This document shows positions 25,501 to 36,389 of a DNA stretch of 64,000 nt, piece after piece; positions within the stretch are counted from its first letter, which is position 1; each line of letters starts with the position of its first letter. The stretch lies in the NCBI RefSeq assembly GCF_029407905.1, contig NC_073635.1, forward strand, positions 42,151,501-42,215,500, written 5' to 3'. The notes beneath the pieces are model-generated. The model saw only the letters and a list, made by a program, of their open reading frames with translations, was not told the origin of the DNA and searched no databases. This DNA is from Bubalus kerabau (Eukaryota > Chordata > Mammalia > Artiodactyla > Bovidae). Position numbers and translations under genes: made by a program.

Positions 25501-26567
25501 CCAAAATTTGCCAAATGATGGTATGAAATATCCAAATGTTTAAACAATTAAATTTGAAAACATATCTGTTCGTCTATTCCTTCTTAAAAAAGAAGAAATA
25601 GAATCTATTGTATTCAATCATACCTAACAATTTCTAGTCACTAGACAATCAACTTGGAAATAGGGATTATGAGACTATAAAAACAGACCAAAATCTTAAT
25701 AGATGCTTGCAGCTTCTATTTAGTGAAAATTTCAGTCATTTTGAAAATTTACAGTGGAACAGTTCTACATTTACTTTTGTGAATTTTATGTAGAGCTTGA
25801 AGATCAATATATGAAATATTATTAAAGTCATACTAAGGTTAGCACTCAAATACAAAAAAAAAAAGAGTATAAACACAGCTCTTTCTAAAGAATGTACAGA
25901 AATAGAAGAGAAGGGGGAAAAAAAAAAACACAATAAGCTGAGTTCAAGCACATAAGCTCAGGAAGAATCGAAGTTTACTGAGTAAAGTGGTTAAAGTGTT
26001 CCCCCTGGACTGTTGTAATGAAGCCATGAAAGTAAACTATTTCTGGAGGGAAAAGTGGGTCTTTGATCTATACTTCACCTCAAAGCCTAAGGATGCAGGT
26101 GGATTATATTTTGAAAGCAAGATCAGAAGACTGTCAAGAAACAACCAAAAAAGCTACCAGGAAATATTTGGTGTTGGCAAAGGAAAGAGATTTTCTCTTA
26201 TTTATTCATATTATCAAAGAGTCAAGATTCCCTGACTCTCAGGACAGTCTCTGATATAGACAAACCAGGTTCCTCTCATCTTATCTTTTATCATTGATTT
26301 TTGAACCTTCAGGTTTATCATCAGAAAGTCACTTTAAAAGGTAAAACCTTCTAGTTTGGGGAGTCTTGCTTTTGAAAAATCAAAAAGTAACAGAAGCACA
26401 ATAGATTATCATCAATGATCTATCTTCCTTCAGCACCTAAACAGGGTAACTGTTGATTGGTAGGTGTTCTATTGGGAACTGTAAACCTCAGGTCTGTTGT
26501 TAGACTACATGTCTACTCTTCAAGCCAGGAGGATAATTGTTTTAATTTTTTCCTGCCTTTCAAATAT
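25501..26567. other. No recognised feature
   Basis: AT-rich. Two overlapping plus-strand frames at 25987-26254 have no recognised motif and overlap each other in different frames, so at most one could be real. No support for either. Confidence 0.4.
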
Positions 26568-26760
26568 GGCTTCTCAGGTGGTGTTAGTGTTAAGAATATG
26601 CCTGACAGTGAGCAGTGCAGGAGACACAAGAGATGTAAGTTCGATCCCTGGGTTGGGAGATGGCAATCTGCTCTAGTATTCTTGCCTGAAAAATGCCATG
26701 GACAGAGGAGTCCATGGGGTCACAAAGAGTCAGACACGACTGAACACACTCACACACACC
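26568..26760 (+). mobile_element. Bov-tA SINE with CA-rich end
   Basis: Sense Bov-tA: 'ggcttctcaggtggtgttag', 'agttcgatccctgggttggg' (B box), 'attcttgcctgaaaaatgccatgg', 'cacaaagagtcagacacgactgaac', followed by a short CA run. Internal deletion between the B box and the A-unit. Confidence 0.9.
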
Positions 26761-27077
26761 TTTCACATGTTGCTGGAATTTTGCTGACAACATTGTCTGG
26801 AAACATGATTCCTTTTTGTCAGTATGGTTTATAATAGAAAAAAAAAATTCAAGAGGACATAGATGATAATTATATCAAAGTACAGTAATTAGAAATACAT
26901 AGTTGCTAGTTAACAATCAAAACAATATAGTCAAAAAATTGTAACAAAATTTAGCTGCTGGATGTAAGGAGCACAGAAAGACCCATAACCTTTTTTTTTT
27001 TTAGTCTAGCAGTACATATTGACTAAAATCTGGAGAGGAAGAGAAGGGAAAGATGAACATCAAGAAAAAAATGATTT
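26761..27077. other. No recognised feature
   Basis: AT-rich, with a T run at 26991-27002. Confidence 0.4.
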
Positions 27078-27161
27078 ATAATACTGAATTTATTCAGTAT
27101 TATTTAATACTGAATAATATTTATTCAGTAAATTCAATATTTATTCAGTATTTATTCAGTA
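27078..27161. repeat. Palindromic TTATTCAGTA cluster
   Basis: TTATTCAGTA occurs on the plus strand at 27090, 27121, 27141 and 27152, and its complement at 27108. Two perfect inverted repeats result: 12-bp arms at 27078-27089 and 27092-27103 with a two-base spacer, and 10-bp arms at 27108-27117 and 27121-27130 with a three-base spacer. AT-rich and cruciform-prone in principle; may be a slipped or locally amplified simple sequence. Confidence 0.75.
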
Positions 27162-29845
27162 AATTCGATGCCAAAATTATTGAGGGAGTATTTAAGATCC
27201 CTCTATTTTTCTGCCTCCTGTATTATTTCTATCTTGGTATGGGAAGAATTATACCATTGTTGAGCACTGTTGATTTATTAAACAAATGGCCTAATAAACT
27301 TTCTTTCCACAAAATTACATGCACTGGATAAGCCTGGGCTAAATAGGCGCTCTATCCCTTAAATTTAATCAGTGGTAAAGTAATACATAGGAGTAAAATG
27401 AGAAAGCAGTCCATTTCTACAGTTTGTAAAGAAACCATGTTAAATTCTCATAGATAGCTCATTTCCTATTTAAGAATAGATGTTTTTTCCCTAAATTCTG
27501 TCATATAATTCACATAATTCCAAAACATTTCTTTGTGTATACAGTATGCAGTATAATTATTTCTATTTCCAATCAATCTTAATCATACAGAAATTGTTAC
27601 TAGAGAATGGATACTCAGAATAGACGACCAGGGAAATGTAGACGAATCTGTAATGTGATGGGAGAATAAAAGACAGTGAGATTCCACTAAATATCAGTTC
27701 TGAGCTTACTTAAATATTTCATAAATCTGCTATCCTTGAAGAAGACTGATGTATTACAGGAATCAGATGACAAATATAATTAGATTTTGTATTGATATCC
27801 TTTATCAAAACATTGTCATTTCCTCCATTTATGAGTACATAATAGGAAACATATACTCAGCTCCTAGAAAAATTCTAGTATTAAATTATAGTCATTTTGA
27901 TTTTTAGAGCTTAATAGAACATTTTGAATCTCTATCTATGATGCACATTCCTAAATAACTGCTTGAAACATTCAACTGTAAAGACTTTCAAAATTAAGTA
28001 AGGCAGTGGCTCCAACTGCAACTGCTGTTCCAGATATGGGCTTTTCATAAATTGATAAGGTCTCTCTCTTCTGGTATATGGTTATCAGCTTGACAGAGAT
28101 TTAATCTGCAAGGAAAGTACATAAACATAGACACATGTATACATTAAAATAAAGTGTATGTGTATAATATATATACACTATATTGATTGATATATACACT
28201 AGATTGATTAAAGTTGATGAGCCAGTTATACAGAAATATGGGGTTTATTATAGATACTAAACATATGCAATTGGGGGGGAGGCTGTTGGAGAAGTCTAAA
28301 AGGCTGTTACTTCTGCATACCGCGTTAGAATTTAAGTCACCATGATAAATGAGGCTAGTAGTCATAGGGTAAAATGGCAGAATGCATGGAAAACCGAAAC
28401 GCAAAAGGGAAAACTGAAACATAACAATATGGAACTATTAAGCACAAAATGAGATGATGAATGAAAAACTAGAATTTACATATATCTGGTGGGGTTATGG
28501 ACCTGACTCATTACCTCACGAAAGGCCGAATGGTAAACGTTGAGAATTTGTTAAGGCAGTTAACATAAAATAGGCCACGGTGAGAAACTTTTCACCATGG
28601 AAATTGGCAGATTCTTCTAATTAGAGATTTTATTTTCTGGAAGTCAAACTTCAAAACCTTATTACTATATCACTGCATCTACCTCCGACCACTTCCTACT
28701 TCAGTGTTACCACTGACAGAGCCACACTGCTGCTTAGCCCAGAACTCCAAAAAGCTGAAGGAGAAAATCTGTGGGAGCTGGAGCAGCAACCTGGGTGGTC
28801 CCACCATCAAGGAGATGAGTCAGCAACAACACGTGATCCGATGTAAGCAGAACACCTTGCCCTGACCTTCAGAGCATAAAAGCAGCCACAGCTTCACTTC
28901 TTTCTCCAAATCTTGCTCAATGTTTCTGTACTATAAACCCTATTTCAGCAGTATTCAGGGAAAATAACTCGAGAAAATGTAGTTTCAACTAAGTAAGGTG
29001 ACAAAGCACAAAGCTACTACACAGTTGGACACCATACATTTGCTATAGCTCTCTTCCATTCTGTTTCAGAGACATGTTAAATCTTTGAATATGTACAGGT
29101 CTGCAGAATTGCTAATCATCTACCATGCTGATGACACTGTTGATAGAATCTGAAAAATGTGGTATTTAGATTTCCAATTAGGAGTCTTAAAATAAATCCT
29201 CTTGGTGGCCTGGATCACACTTACAAATAACACTGTTGTAGGCTGAGTTTCATTTCCAATTCTTTGTTTCCCGTTAGTACTACAATAAGCCACGCACTGG
29301 CAGTGGTTTCATTGTGAGAGGAGCACATTTCCATTTTCCCAAGCCATACTTTTGGGGAGGTCATTAACTTGCTTTAGCCCAGTGAAATGTGAGCATCAAC
29401 ATGAAATACGTGTGGATGTTTGGACTTAGTACTCTCATGCTTCTGCTACTGGAAAGTGAAAGAAATACTCCAGACAGCCACTATCCATGATATCTGGGGC
29501 TGAGGCCAGCTGAGCCCAGCTGAAGCCAGCTGAGTTCATGAAAATTCAGCCAACCTGCAGATTTGTGACTTGAAGGAGAATCATATTAGCTAAACCAGAG
29601 AGCTATGGAAAAGAAGATAAATGCTTATTATTGAATATCACTGATTTTCCAGTGGTTAATAAGCATTGTTGTGACAACGGGTAACTAGCACAGCTACTTT
29701 ATAAGGAGGCTTTCTTTTGGTGAACAAAACATACTTGAAATTAACTGAAAAAAATGGCTTAAACATATATTTGATAAAACTTGATTGTAACATATCAATT
29801 TGAATGTAGACAAAGACATTTCCGTTTAAAATTTTGAGAGTGACA
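27162..29845. other. No recognised gene
   Basis: About 2.7 kb. A GC-richer stretch at about 28690-28960 has a TATA-like 'gcataaaag' followed by a pyrimidine-rich patch and could be an old LTR, but nothing firm supports this. The rest is AT-rich and unrecognised. Confidence 0.35.
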
Positions 29846-30003
29846 GGACTTCCCTGGCAGTCCAGTGGCTAATACTCCATGTTCCCAGTAGAGGAGGCAC
29901 AGGTTCAATCCTTTTTCAGGGAACTAGAGCTACATGCCACTACTAACTGTTTGACTGCCACAACTAAACATCTGGTGCAAATAAACAGATATATATTTTT
30001 TAA
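29846..30003 (+). mobile_element. CHR-type SINE
   Basis: Sense CHR SINE: 'ggacttccctggcagtccagtggcta', 'ggcacaggttcaatcc' (B box), 'agggaactagagctacatgcc', 'actgccacaactaaacatc' and an A/T-rich end. AGAGTGA occurs just before and after, a possible short TSD. Confidence 0.82.
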
Positions 30004-30429
30004 ATATGAAGAGTGAGATTGGCTTTTAGTTTTGTATAAAATTAATGGTTTACTAAGTCACTCCCCAAATTCAAATTCAGTACTACTATCAATGGACTTC
30101 ATAAATATAAAGAAGCAAATAGCTGTCTTATCAGGACAGTGTGAAAGAACAGAACATGCATACAATTGATGGTAAAGATACGGCATCTGTAAATAGACAT
30201 TGTCAGAGGCATTCTACCTGCTCCAGCTGTATGAAAAATGGACACAACTTGGTACCTGACAACCCATCACTGTGGCCTCTCTCAGCATTCAGCAGGCTCC
30301 TTCTGCTTTGAGTGGCAAGAATCACTTCTTTCATTACTTTTTTTTAACATCATCCTTTTGACCTGAAATCAGTGGAAATAGCCTTATAAATATTTTTTTT
30401 CTAAAATCTCTTAAGGATTTATATTACTT
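30004..30429. other. No recognised feature
   Basis: AT-rich sequence; no gene or repeat recognised. Confidence 0.4.
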
Positions 30430-30860
30430 TCTTAGCTTTGCTATAGCAAATCACAACACACTAGGTGCCTTGAAGCAATAGACATTTATTTTTACATAAT
30501 TCTAGAGACTAAAGGTGTGAAATGAAGATGTTGCCAGAGTCATGCTCTCACTGAAGGCTTTAGGAACGAATCATTCCTTTTCTCTTCTAGCTTCTAGCAG
30601 CTTCCAGTAACCCTTGCTGTTCTCTCACTTGTGGCTGCCTTCTAACATCTGCCTCTATCTTTAAACAGTTCTTTCCTCCTCTTTATAGACACTAATCACT
30701 GGATTTAAGGTCTATCTTAATTCAGTACAATCTTACTTTAATTACATCTGAAAAGATCCCATTTCCAAATAAGGTAAAATTCTGAGGTTAAAGGTGAACA
30801 TGAACTTTTGACCACTGGTTGAAAAGAACCAACAGACTCTTGGTTCCCCTAAAATTCCCA
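30430..30860 (-). mobile_element. Ancient mammalian repeat (L1M 3'-UTR-like)
   Basis: Reads like a diverged copy of the widespread mammalian block 'gctgccataacaaa...ttaaacaacagaaattta...tctggaggctagaag...attctgaggt'. Here: 'tttgctatagcaaatcacaac', 'catttatttttacataattctagagac', 'ccatttccaaataaggtaaaattctgaggtt'. I associate this block with L1M 3' UTRs but cannot confirm the family. Confidence 0.45.
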
Positions 30861-31476
30861 CACCCATTCCACATGCAAAATACATTCACTTTGGCTCAAT
30901 GTCTTGCAGTCTTAGCCTATTTCAGCATTAATCCTTGCAAACTCTAATCTAAACGACATCAACAGAATATATTCCAAATTTCATCATCTATATCATATAT
31001 GGATGAAACTCTGGATATAAACTACCTTGGAGCAAAATGTTTCTCCATCTGTGGACCTGTAAAATCTAGGAAGCACAGCATCTGCATTCAAAATGTAACA
31101 ATTAAATAGGCATAATGTAGGCATTCCCATTAGGAAAAGGAGAAAATGAAAGAAAAAAAATGGGATTAATGCTCCAAAGCAAGTTTAAAATCAAGCAAAG
31201 CAAATTCCATTAGATTTTAAGTCTTTGGAATAATCTTTTGTGGCTTTATGCTCTGTCTTCTGGGACCTTAGCAGCAGGCTTGGCTTCACTCTGCAGACCA
31301 AACCACATATAAAACTTTTGTCTTAAATGATAACATTATTATCACTAAAGATTCTGAGGGTTGACTTGGCACAGCTTGCAGTACTTGCTTGGATTTTTCA
31401 TGCTATTACAAATAATCTGCCACTAGAGGCACCTTAATGCTGGACAAGCCAGTTGGTTTATTGAAAAGACTGATAA
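30861..31476. other. No recognised feature
   Basis: AT-rich, no gene or repeat recognised. Confidence 0.4.
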
Positions 31477-31490
31477 TTAATATTTGTCAT

Positions 31491-31848
31491 CAGATCAGAT
31501 CAGTTGCTCAGTCACGTCCGACTCTTTGCAACCCCATGAATCGCAGCACGCCAGGCCTCCCTGTCCATCACCAACTCCTGGAGTTCACTCAGACTCACGT
31601 CCATCGAGTCAGTGATACCATCGAGCCATCTCATCCTCTGAATCCTGCCCTCAATCCCTCCCAGCATCAGAGTCTTTTTCAATGAGTCAACTCTTCGCAT
31701 GAGGTGGCCAAAGTACTGGAGTTTCAGCTTTAGCATCATTCCTTCCAAAGAAATCCCAGGGCTGATCTCCTTCAGAATGGACTGGTTGGATCTCCTTGCA
31801 GTCCAAGGGACTCTCAAGAGTCTTCTCCAACACCACAGTTCAAAAGCA
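31491..31848 (-). mobile_element. BovB LINE, short 3' piece, (ATCTG)n tail, 14-bp TSD
   Basis: Begins on the plus strand with CAGATCAGATCAG (antisense ATCTG tail) and covers only the C-terminal domain. The minus-strand frame at 31512-31862 is open for 116 codons (LWCWRRLLRVPWTARRSN, LQYFGHLMRRVDSL, MDREAWRAAIHGVAKSRT), with a 12-base loss in the glycine/arginine-rich part. TTAATATTTGTCAT at 31477-31490 and TTAATATTTATCAT at 31849-31862 form a 14-bp TSD with one change. Confidence 0.95.
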
Positions 31849-31862
31849 TTAATATTTATCAT

Positions 31863-32243
31863 AGGATGGGACTTTTGCTAACCATGATATGGCCTCTCTC
31901 TGTAGCCAGGCACTTGAAAAGGGGCATCCATGTTCTAAGAACAAGAGTTTTGAAAATTAGAACTCTCAGCTACTGAGAAAATGAAGGGCTAATTCCAGAA
32001 CTACTACTGTGCCACTCATACCATGTGGAATTGGTCTTAGCAGTTACAAGCCTGCTCAGATTCAAGAGGGCTGAGAAGCAAGAGCCATATCTTGATGAAG
32101 GAGTTGCAAAGTCACATTGCAGAAGAATATATCAGATCAGAGCTACTGTTTGGACATCCTTTTAGTCATACCAGTTAATTAATATATATGTACACATACA
32201 TATGCATATCCCATTTTATCTTGTTATATACTATATAATTTTG
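31863..32243. other. No recognised feature
   Basis: Short AT-rich stretch before LTR 1. Confidence 0.4.
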
Positions 32244-32261
32244 GTATACTGCCGGGAGCCG

Positions 32262-32314
32262 GCATATTGCATATTGAGTGAGGATCTGTAATAGCTCAAC
32301 TGGAATTCTATCAC
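32262..32314 (-). repeat. BovB-derived piece inside LTR 1
   Basis: 'ggcatat', 'tgagtg' and 'taatagctcaactggaattct' match the antisense BovB linker region seen at about 47289-47355. Relative to that copy there is a 7-base duplication (TGCATAT) and a loss of about 25 bases. The first 14 bases of the LTR (32250-32263) are repeated with two changes right after this piece (32315-32328), as if the piece sits between two copies of the LTR start. Confidence 0.75.
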
Positions 32315-33174
32315 TGCCTGGAGCCAGCGTGAGGCACTCCGCCCATGACAAAGGTCATGAGGAAGGAGGCTCGGCATACGCAAAGGCGGGATCGAGCCTC
32401 AGGAGTCCCCCTGGAAATTCTCGAGCATCTACCCCCAAAACCAGAGTCTGCCTACTTTCTGCTTTGTGCTTTCACCTACACCTCTGACTTTACGGGGGGC
32501 TGTCTCCCACTACCTCTCTCTGAAAAAAGAGTTAGCTTACAGCTCCAGTTAATAATTCCTGGGTGTGACAGTGTTTAACCTACAAACTCCTTTGGAAATC
32601 CTCTAGCCTGCCTGAATAGGTTTGTCCGGCCACATGTGATTGCTCACAGCCTCCCAACTGTGAGAGGCACGAGATGCTTTAAACCTTCTAAAAACAGGTT
32701 CCTTAGAAAAGTTAGAAAATTATTAGTATAAGTATAATGGGCTGATTAGAAATCATATTGGTGAAGGGTTTTTCATTTGTTGAGCCAATGTTTACTGCTA
32801 AGTCTCCACATCCCCTGCCCTTATACACATTAATGAATATATAGAAGACATAAGTATTAACCTTTGATATTAATCACGTTAGACCTTAGGCTAAGTAAAT
32901 TCTTTCCTTAACTAAAACCCACTACACCCTCACCCTATAGGAATGTAACTTTATTTGGGTGGCGTCTGTTTTAAGAATAATCACCCCTGGAGAAATAAGT
33001 GTCCTGGTTGACTGACCGCTGTCACAAGGAGAGGGTCGTAAATTGTCAGCAGGCCCCCTGGCCAGAAGATGATGTAACACCCCTAAGACCTCTGTATACA
33101 TTTGTATGAAGCACCTGACTTTGATAAAAGTCAGGACTGCTGACCCCGCGTGACTTTTGCATAACACCTCAGTG

Positions 33175-33200
33175 TATAAAAGTAGACCATGGAAAATAAA
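33175..33200 (+). promoter_or_regulatory. LTR 1 TATA box and polyadenylation signal
   Basis: TATAAAA at 33175-33181 and AATAAA at 33195-33200, only 13 bases apart. The short spacing suggests the polyadenylation signal lies in or close to R. Both signals are conserved in LTR 2. Activity is not known. Confidence 0.7.
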
Positions 33201-33601
33201 GAATTGGGATCAGTTCCTCGAAAGACTGGTCTCCCCATGTCTCTCTCTCTCTCTCACTCTGGTTGAGTCTCCATCTGGAGCGCGGAACCCACCATGCTTA
33301 CTAATTATGCCTGGGCTTCTAAGATCCGACCGGGGAGGCCTCAGTGTCTCCTCTCCTTCGGGAGAACGGAAGGACGCCTGCGGCCTACGTAAGTGGTGCA
33401 AGCTTCTTGTCTTGAAGTTTTATTGGTCCCCCGCGTAAACCAAGCTACTCAGCCTCTTTTCTCCACTGAATTTTCCTCACTGAGCTATCCTTATTCTATT
33501 CCTTAATTAACGTTTAATTAAGCAGTTGTTCCCCGACCCTCGCCTAGCCGTCTCTCCTTCGAATACCCTGGATCAGCTGGGGCTGGTCCCCGGCAGTATA
33601 C

Positions 33602-33634
33602 TAGTAAGGATTTTCAAGAAAAACAGAATAAATA

Positions 33635-33667
<33 letters not shown>

Positions 33668-34046
33668 GATAGATAGATAGATAGATAGATACATAGGGAG
33701 AGAGAGAGAGAAAGAACTGACTCATATGATAATAAGGGTTGAGAAGTCCCATGATCTGTTATCATTAAGCTGTAGATTCAGACAAGCTGGGGTGTAATTC
33801 ACATCCCATTCCCAAGGCCTGAGAACCCAGGGAATCTCTGCTGTAAATCCTGGCCCAAGGGCAGGAGAAGATAGTTGTCCCAGCTCAGCAGAAAGGCAGG
33901 AAGCAAAAAGGGCAAACACCTCCTTTCTTTGCCTTTTTGTCCTGTTCAGGCCTCAGTGAGTTGGAGGATGCCCGCCCACATAAGAAAGGACAATGTACTT
34001 TGTTGATTCACAAATCCATACACTAAACTGATCTGGAAACACACTC
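33602..34046 (+). mobile_element. Ancient mammalian repeat, left part (split by LTR 2)
   Basis: Reads as a diverged copy of a common mammalian block: 'ttcaagaaaaacagaataaa', a compound microsatellite, 'actgactcatatgataataagggttgagaagtccca', 'ggcctgagaaccc', 'gggcaggagaagatag', 'ttcaggcctcagtgagttggaggatgcccgcccac'. It resumes after LTR 2 (35339-35410) with 'aaataaagtttaatctgggcacc' and 'ggtcaaattgacacataaaat'. I associate it with L1M 3' UTRs; the family is not certain. Confidence 0.55.
33634..33713. repeat. Compound microsatellite (GT)n(AT)n(GATA)n(GA)n
   Basis: Successive runs of GT, AT, GATA and GA inside the old repeat, a likely length-polymorphic tract. Confidence 0.9.
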
Positions 34047-34052
34047 ACACAC

Positions 34053-35332
34053 TGTTGGGGGTCGGCGTGAGGCACTCCGCCCATGGCAAAGGTCATGAGG
34101 AAGGAGGCTCGACATACGCAAAGGCGGGATCGAGCCTCAGGAGTCCCCCTGGAAATCCTCGAGCATCTACCCCCATAACCAGAGCCTGCCTACTTTACTA
34201 CTTTGTGCTCTCACCTACACCTCTGACTTTACGGGGGGCTGTCCCCCACCACCTCTTTCGGAGAAGGAGTTAACCTAGAGCTCCAGTTAATAATAATTCC
34301 TGGGCGTGATAGGAGTGTTTCAACCTACAAACTCCTCTGAAGGTTCTCTAGCCTGCCTGACAGGCTTGTCCGGCCACATGTGATTGCTCACAGCCTCCCA
34401 ACCATGAGAGGCACGAGATGCTTTAAACCTTCTAAAAACAGGTTCTTTAGAGAAGTTAGAAAATTGTTAGTATAAGTATAATAGGCTGATTCGAAATTGT
34501 ATTGGTGAAGGGTTTTTTCATTTGTTGAGCCAATGTTTGTTGCTAAGTCTTCATATCCTCTGCCCTTACACACATTAATGAATATATAGAAGAAATAAGT
34601 ATTAACCTTTGATATAAATCACGTTAGACCTTAAGCTAAGTAAATTCTTTCCTTAACTAAAACCCACTATACCCTCACCCTATAGGAATGTAACTTTATT
34701 TGGGTGGCGTCTGTTTAAGAATAATCACCCCTGGAGAAATAAGTGTCCTGGTTGACTGCCCACTGTCACAAGGAGAGGGTCATAAATTGTCAGCAGGCCC
34801 CCCTGGCCAGAAGATGATGTAACACCCCTAAGACCTCTGTATACATTTGTATGAAGCACCTGACTTTGATAAAAGTCAGGACTGCTGACCCCACGTGACT
34901 TTTGCATAACATCTCAGTGTATAAAAGTAGACCATGGAAAATAAAGAATTGGGATCAGTTCCTTGAAAGACTGGTCTCCCCATATCTCTCTCTCACTCTG
35001 GCTGAGTCTCCATCTGGAGCGTGGAACCCACCATGCTTACTAATTATGCCTGGGCTTCTAAGATCCGACCGGGGAGGCCTCAGTGTCTCCTCTCCTTCGG
35101 GAGAACGGAAGAACGCCTGTGGCCTACGTAAGTGGTGCAAATTTCTTGTCTTGAAGTTTTATTGGTCCCCCGCGTAAACCAAGCTACTCAGCCTCTTTTC
35201 TCCACTGAATTTTCCTACTGAGCTATCTTCATTCTATTACTCTTTATATCTTTGATGAATAAATAATTAAATAGGTCACCGACACCGTCCCCGCTTCGAA
35301 TACCCTGGATCAGCCGGGGCTGGACCCCGGCA
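34053..35332 (+). mobile_element. Solo LTR 2, same family as LTR 1
   Basis: A 1280-bp LTR, closely similar to LTR 1 along most of its length and in the same orientation. It starts TGTTGGGGGTC and ends ACCCCGGCA. Flanks ACACAC (34047-34052) and ACAAAC (35333-35338) are a 6-bp TSD with one change. It interrupts an older repeat, whose two halves lie at 33602-34046 and 35339-35410. It lacks the BovB-derived 5' module of LTR 1 and has a different segment at about 35239-35292. It is therefore a separate insertion, not the partner LTR of a provirus. Confidence 0.87.
34920..34945 (+). promoter_or_regulatory. LTR 2 TATA box and polyadenylation signal
   Basis: TATAAAA at 34920-34926 and AATAAA at 34940-34945, with the same spacing as in LTR 1. 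Confidence 0.7.
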
Positions 35333-35338
35333 ACAAAC

Positions 35339-35410
35339 ATTCTCAGAAATAAAGTTTAATCTGGGCACCTCTTGGCCCGGTCAAATTGACACATAAAATA
35401 GACTATCACA
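35339..35410 (+). mobile_element. Ancient mammalian repeat, right part
   Basis: Continuation of the repeat at 33602-34046 after the LTR 2 insertion, ending 'gacacataaaatagactatcacag'. Confidence 0.55.
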
Positions 35411-35873
35411 GTGGGTCACATTTTTTCTCCAACATCCAATGAAAGATTTTCTTTTTTCCAATCTTCTGAAGGTTTTCAGATCCCCCCCATCTATAATTTT
35501 AATACAAATTTCACATGATTTGTTGATCTTTTTTAAATACATTTTAAATACATCTCATAAAAACATCTCATTCCAGAATGTAATTTCTGGAATTTCCAAC
35601 TATTATTGCATGCCAAGTTACCCTAAAATTTAATAGGTTAAAACAATTATTATCTTCTGAATTGCTGTGAATTGTCTCAGTCTAGCTAAGAGGTTTTTCT
35701 TAGCTCTCTTATCCATTAGGTGACAGATAGGACTGAAGCCACCAAGTAGGCTCACTGATATGGCCTTTGATGCTGTTTGTCACTCAAGAATCTCAGCTGG
35801 AACTTTCAGCCATAGTACTTATCTTCTTAATGTGGCTTAGTCTTGAAACAGGATGGCATCTTTGTTCCAACTG
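35411..35873. mobile_element. Weak ancient repeat (L1M-like) with unrecognised flank
   Basis: From about 35610 the words 'ttaccctaaaatttaataggttaaaacaattattat' and 'gctggaactttcagc' resemble a diverged mammalian L1M-type 3' region, interrupted by the next SINE and continuing to about 36130. 35411-35610 is unrecognised. Confidence 0.35.
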
Positions 35874-36089
35874 TGCTGCTCTATGTTTAGTCATTCAGTA
35901 GTGTCTAACTCTTTGCAACCTGATGGACTGTAGCCCACCAGGCTTCTCTGCCCATGGGGATTCTCCAGGCAAGGATACTGGAGACGGTGGCCAGGCCCTT
36001 CTCCAGGGGATCTTCAAAGCCCAAGGATTGAACCCAGGTCACCTGCATTGTAGGCAGATTCTTCACTGTCTGAGCCACCAGGGAAGCCC
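35874..36089 (-). mobile_element. Bov-tA SINE with 12-bp TSD
   Basis: Antisense Bov-tA ('gtctaactctttgcaacctg', 'ccaccaggcttctctgccc', 'ggattgaacccaggtcacctgc', 'tctgagccaccagggaagcc'). TTGTTCCAACTG at 35862-35873 and TTGTTCCATCTG at 36090-36101 are a TSD with one change. Confidence 0.93.
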
Positions 36090-36101
36090 TTGTTCCATCT
36101 G

Positions 36102-36389
36102 AGAGTATCTCAAAAGTTAGCACCCCAAATTATGAGAAGTTGAAAACTTGATTGAGGACTACCCCCAGAACAGGCAAGGTGACATTTTTCCTGATATATC
36201 TGTTAAAGCAGTCCTAAGGCCTGCTTATATTCAAGGTATTGGAGAAATAAGCACACTTTCTTGATGAAAGAATAATAATGCCACTTATTAGAATAGCACA
36301 CAAGAATGAACATATGGTTGTGACCATGTCTGTAAAAGATGATTGAGGAAGTGGTTTCTCTTGTGAAAGAGATCAAAAGATAACTGCCA
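36102..36389. other. No recognised feature
   Basis: Short unrecognised stretch. Confidence 0.4.

Larger units (their letters stand above)
32250..33595 (+). mobile_element. Solo LTR 1, class II (ERVK-type), BTLTR1-like
   Basis: A 1346-bp solo LTR, TGCC...GGCA at its ends, flanked by a perfect 6-bp TSD GTATAC (32244-32249 and 33596-33601). Six-base TSDs are typical of class II endogenous retroviruses. It has a TATA box at 33175-33181 and AATAAA at 33195-33200, which place U3/R/U5 on the plus strand. No gag, pol or env flanks it. Compared with LTR 2 it carries an extra 5' module (32262-32328) containing a BovB-derived piece, and a different segment near 33501-33560. The long size and sequence suggest the bovine BTLTR1 group; the family name needs a library match. 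Confidence 0.88.

Noticed and set aside
25987..26254. Two overlapping plus-strand frames
   Set aside because: Different frames over the same bases, no motif, single short open stretches in unannotated sequence.
32278..33438. Plus-strand frames in LTR 1 (and 34055-35177 in LTR 2) as genes
   Set aside because: Both sets fall wholly inside LTRs, have no domain, and mirror each other only because the LTRs are similar.
33634..33713. CRISPR-like or other spaced array
   Set aside because: The units are contiguous microsatellite repeats with no spacers; BovB pentamer tails were rejected for the same reason.
32250..35332. One provirus with two LTRs
   Set aside because: Each LTR has its own 6-bp TSD and the 457 bases between them are an older repeat with no primer-binding site, gag, pol or env.
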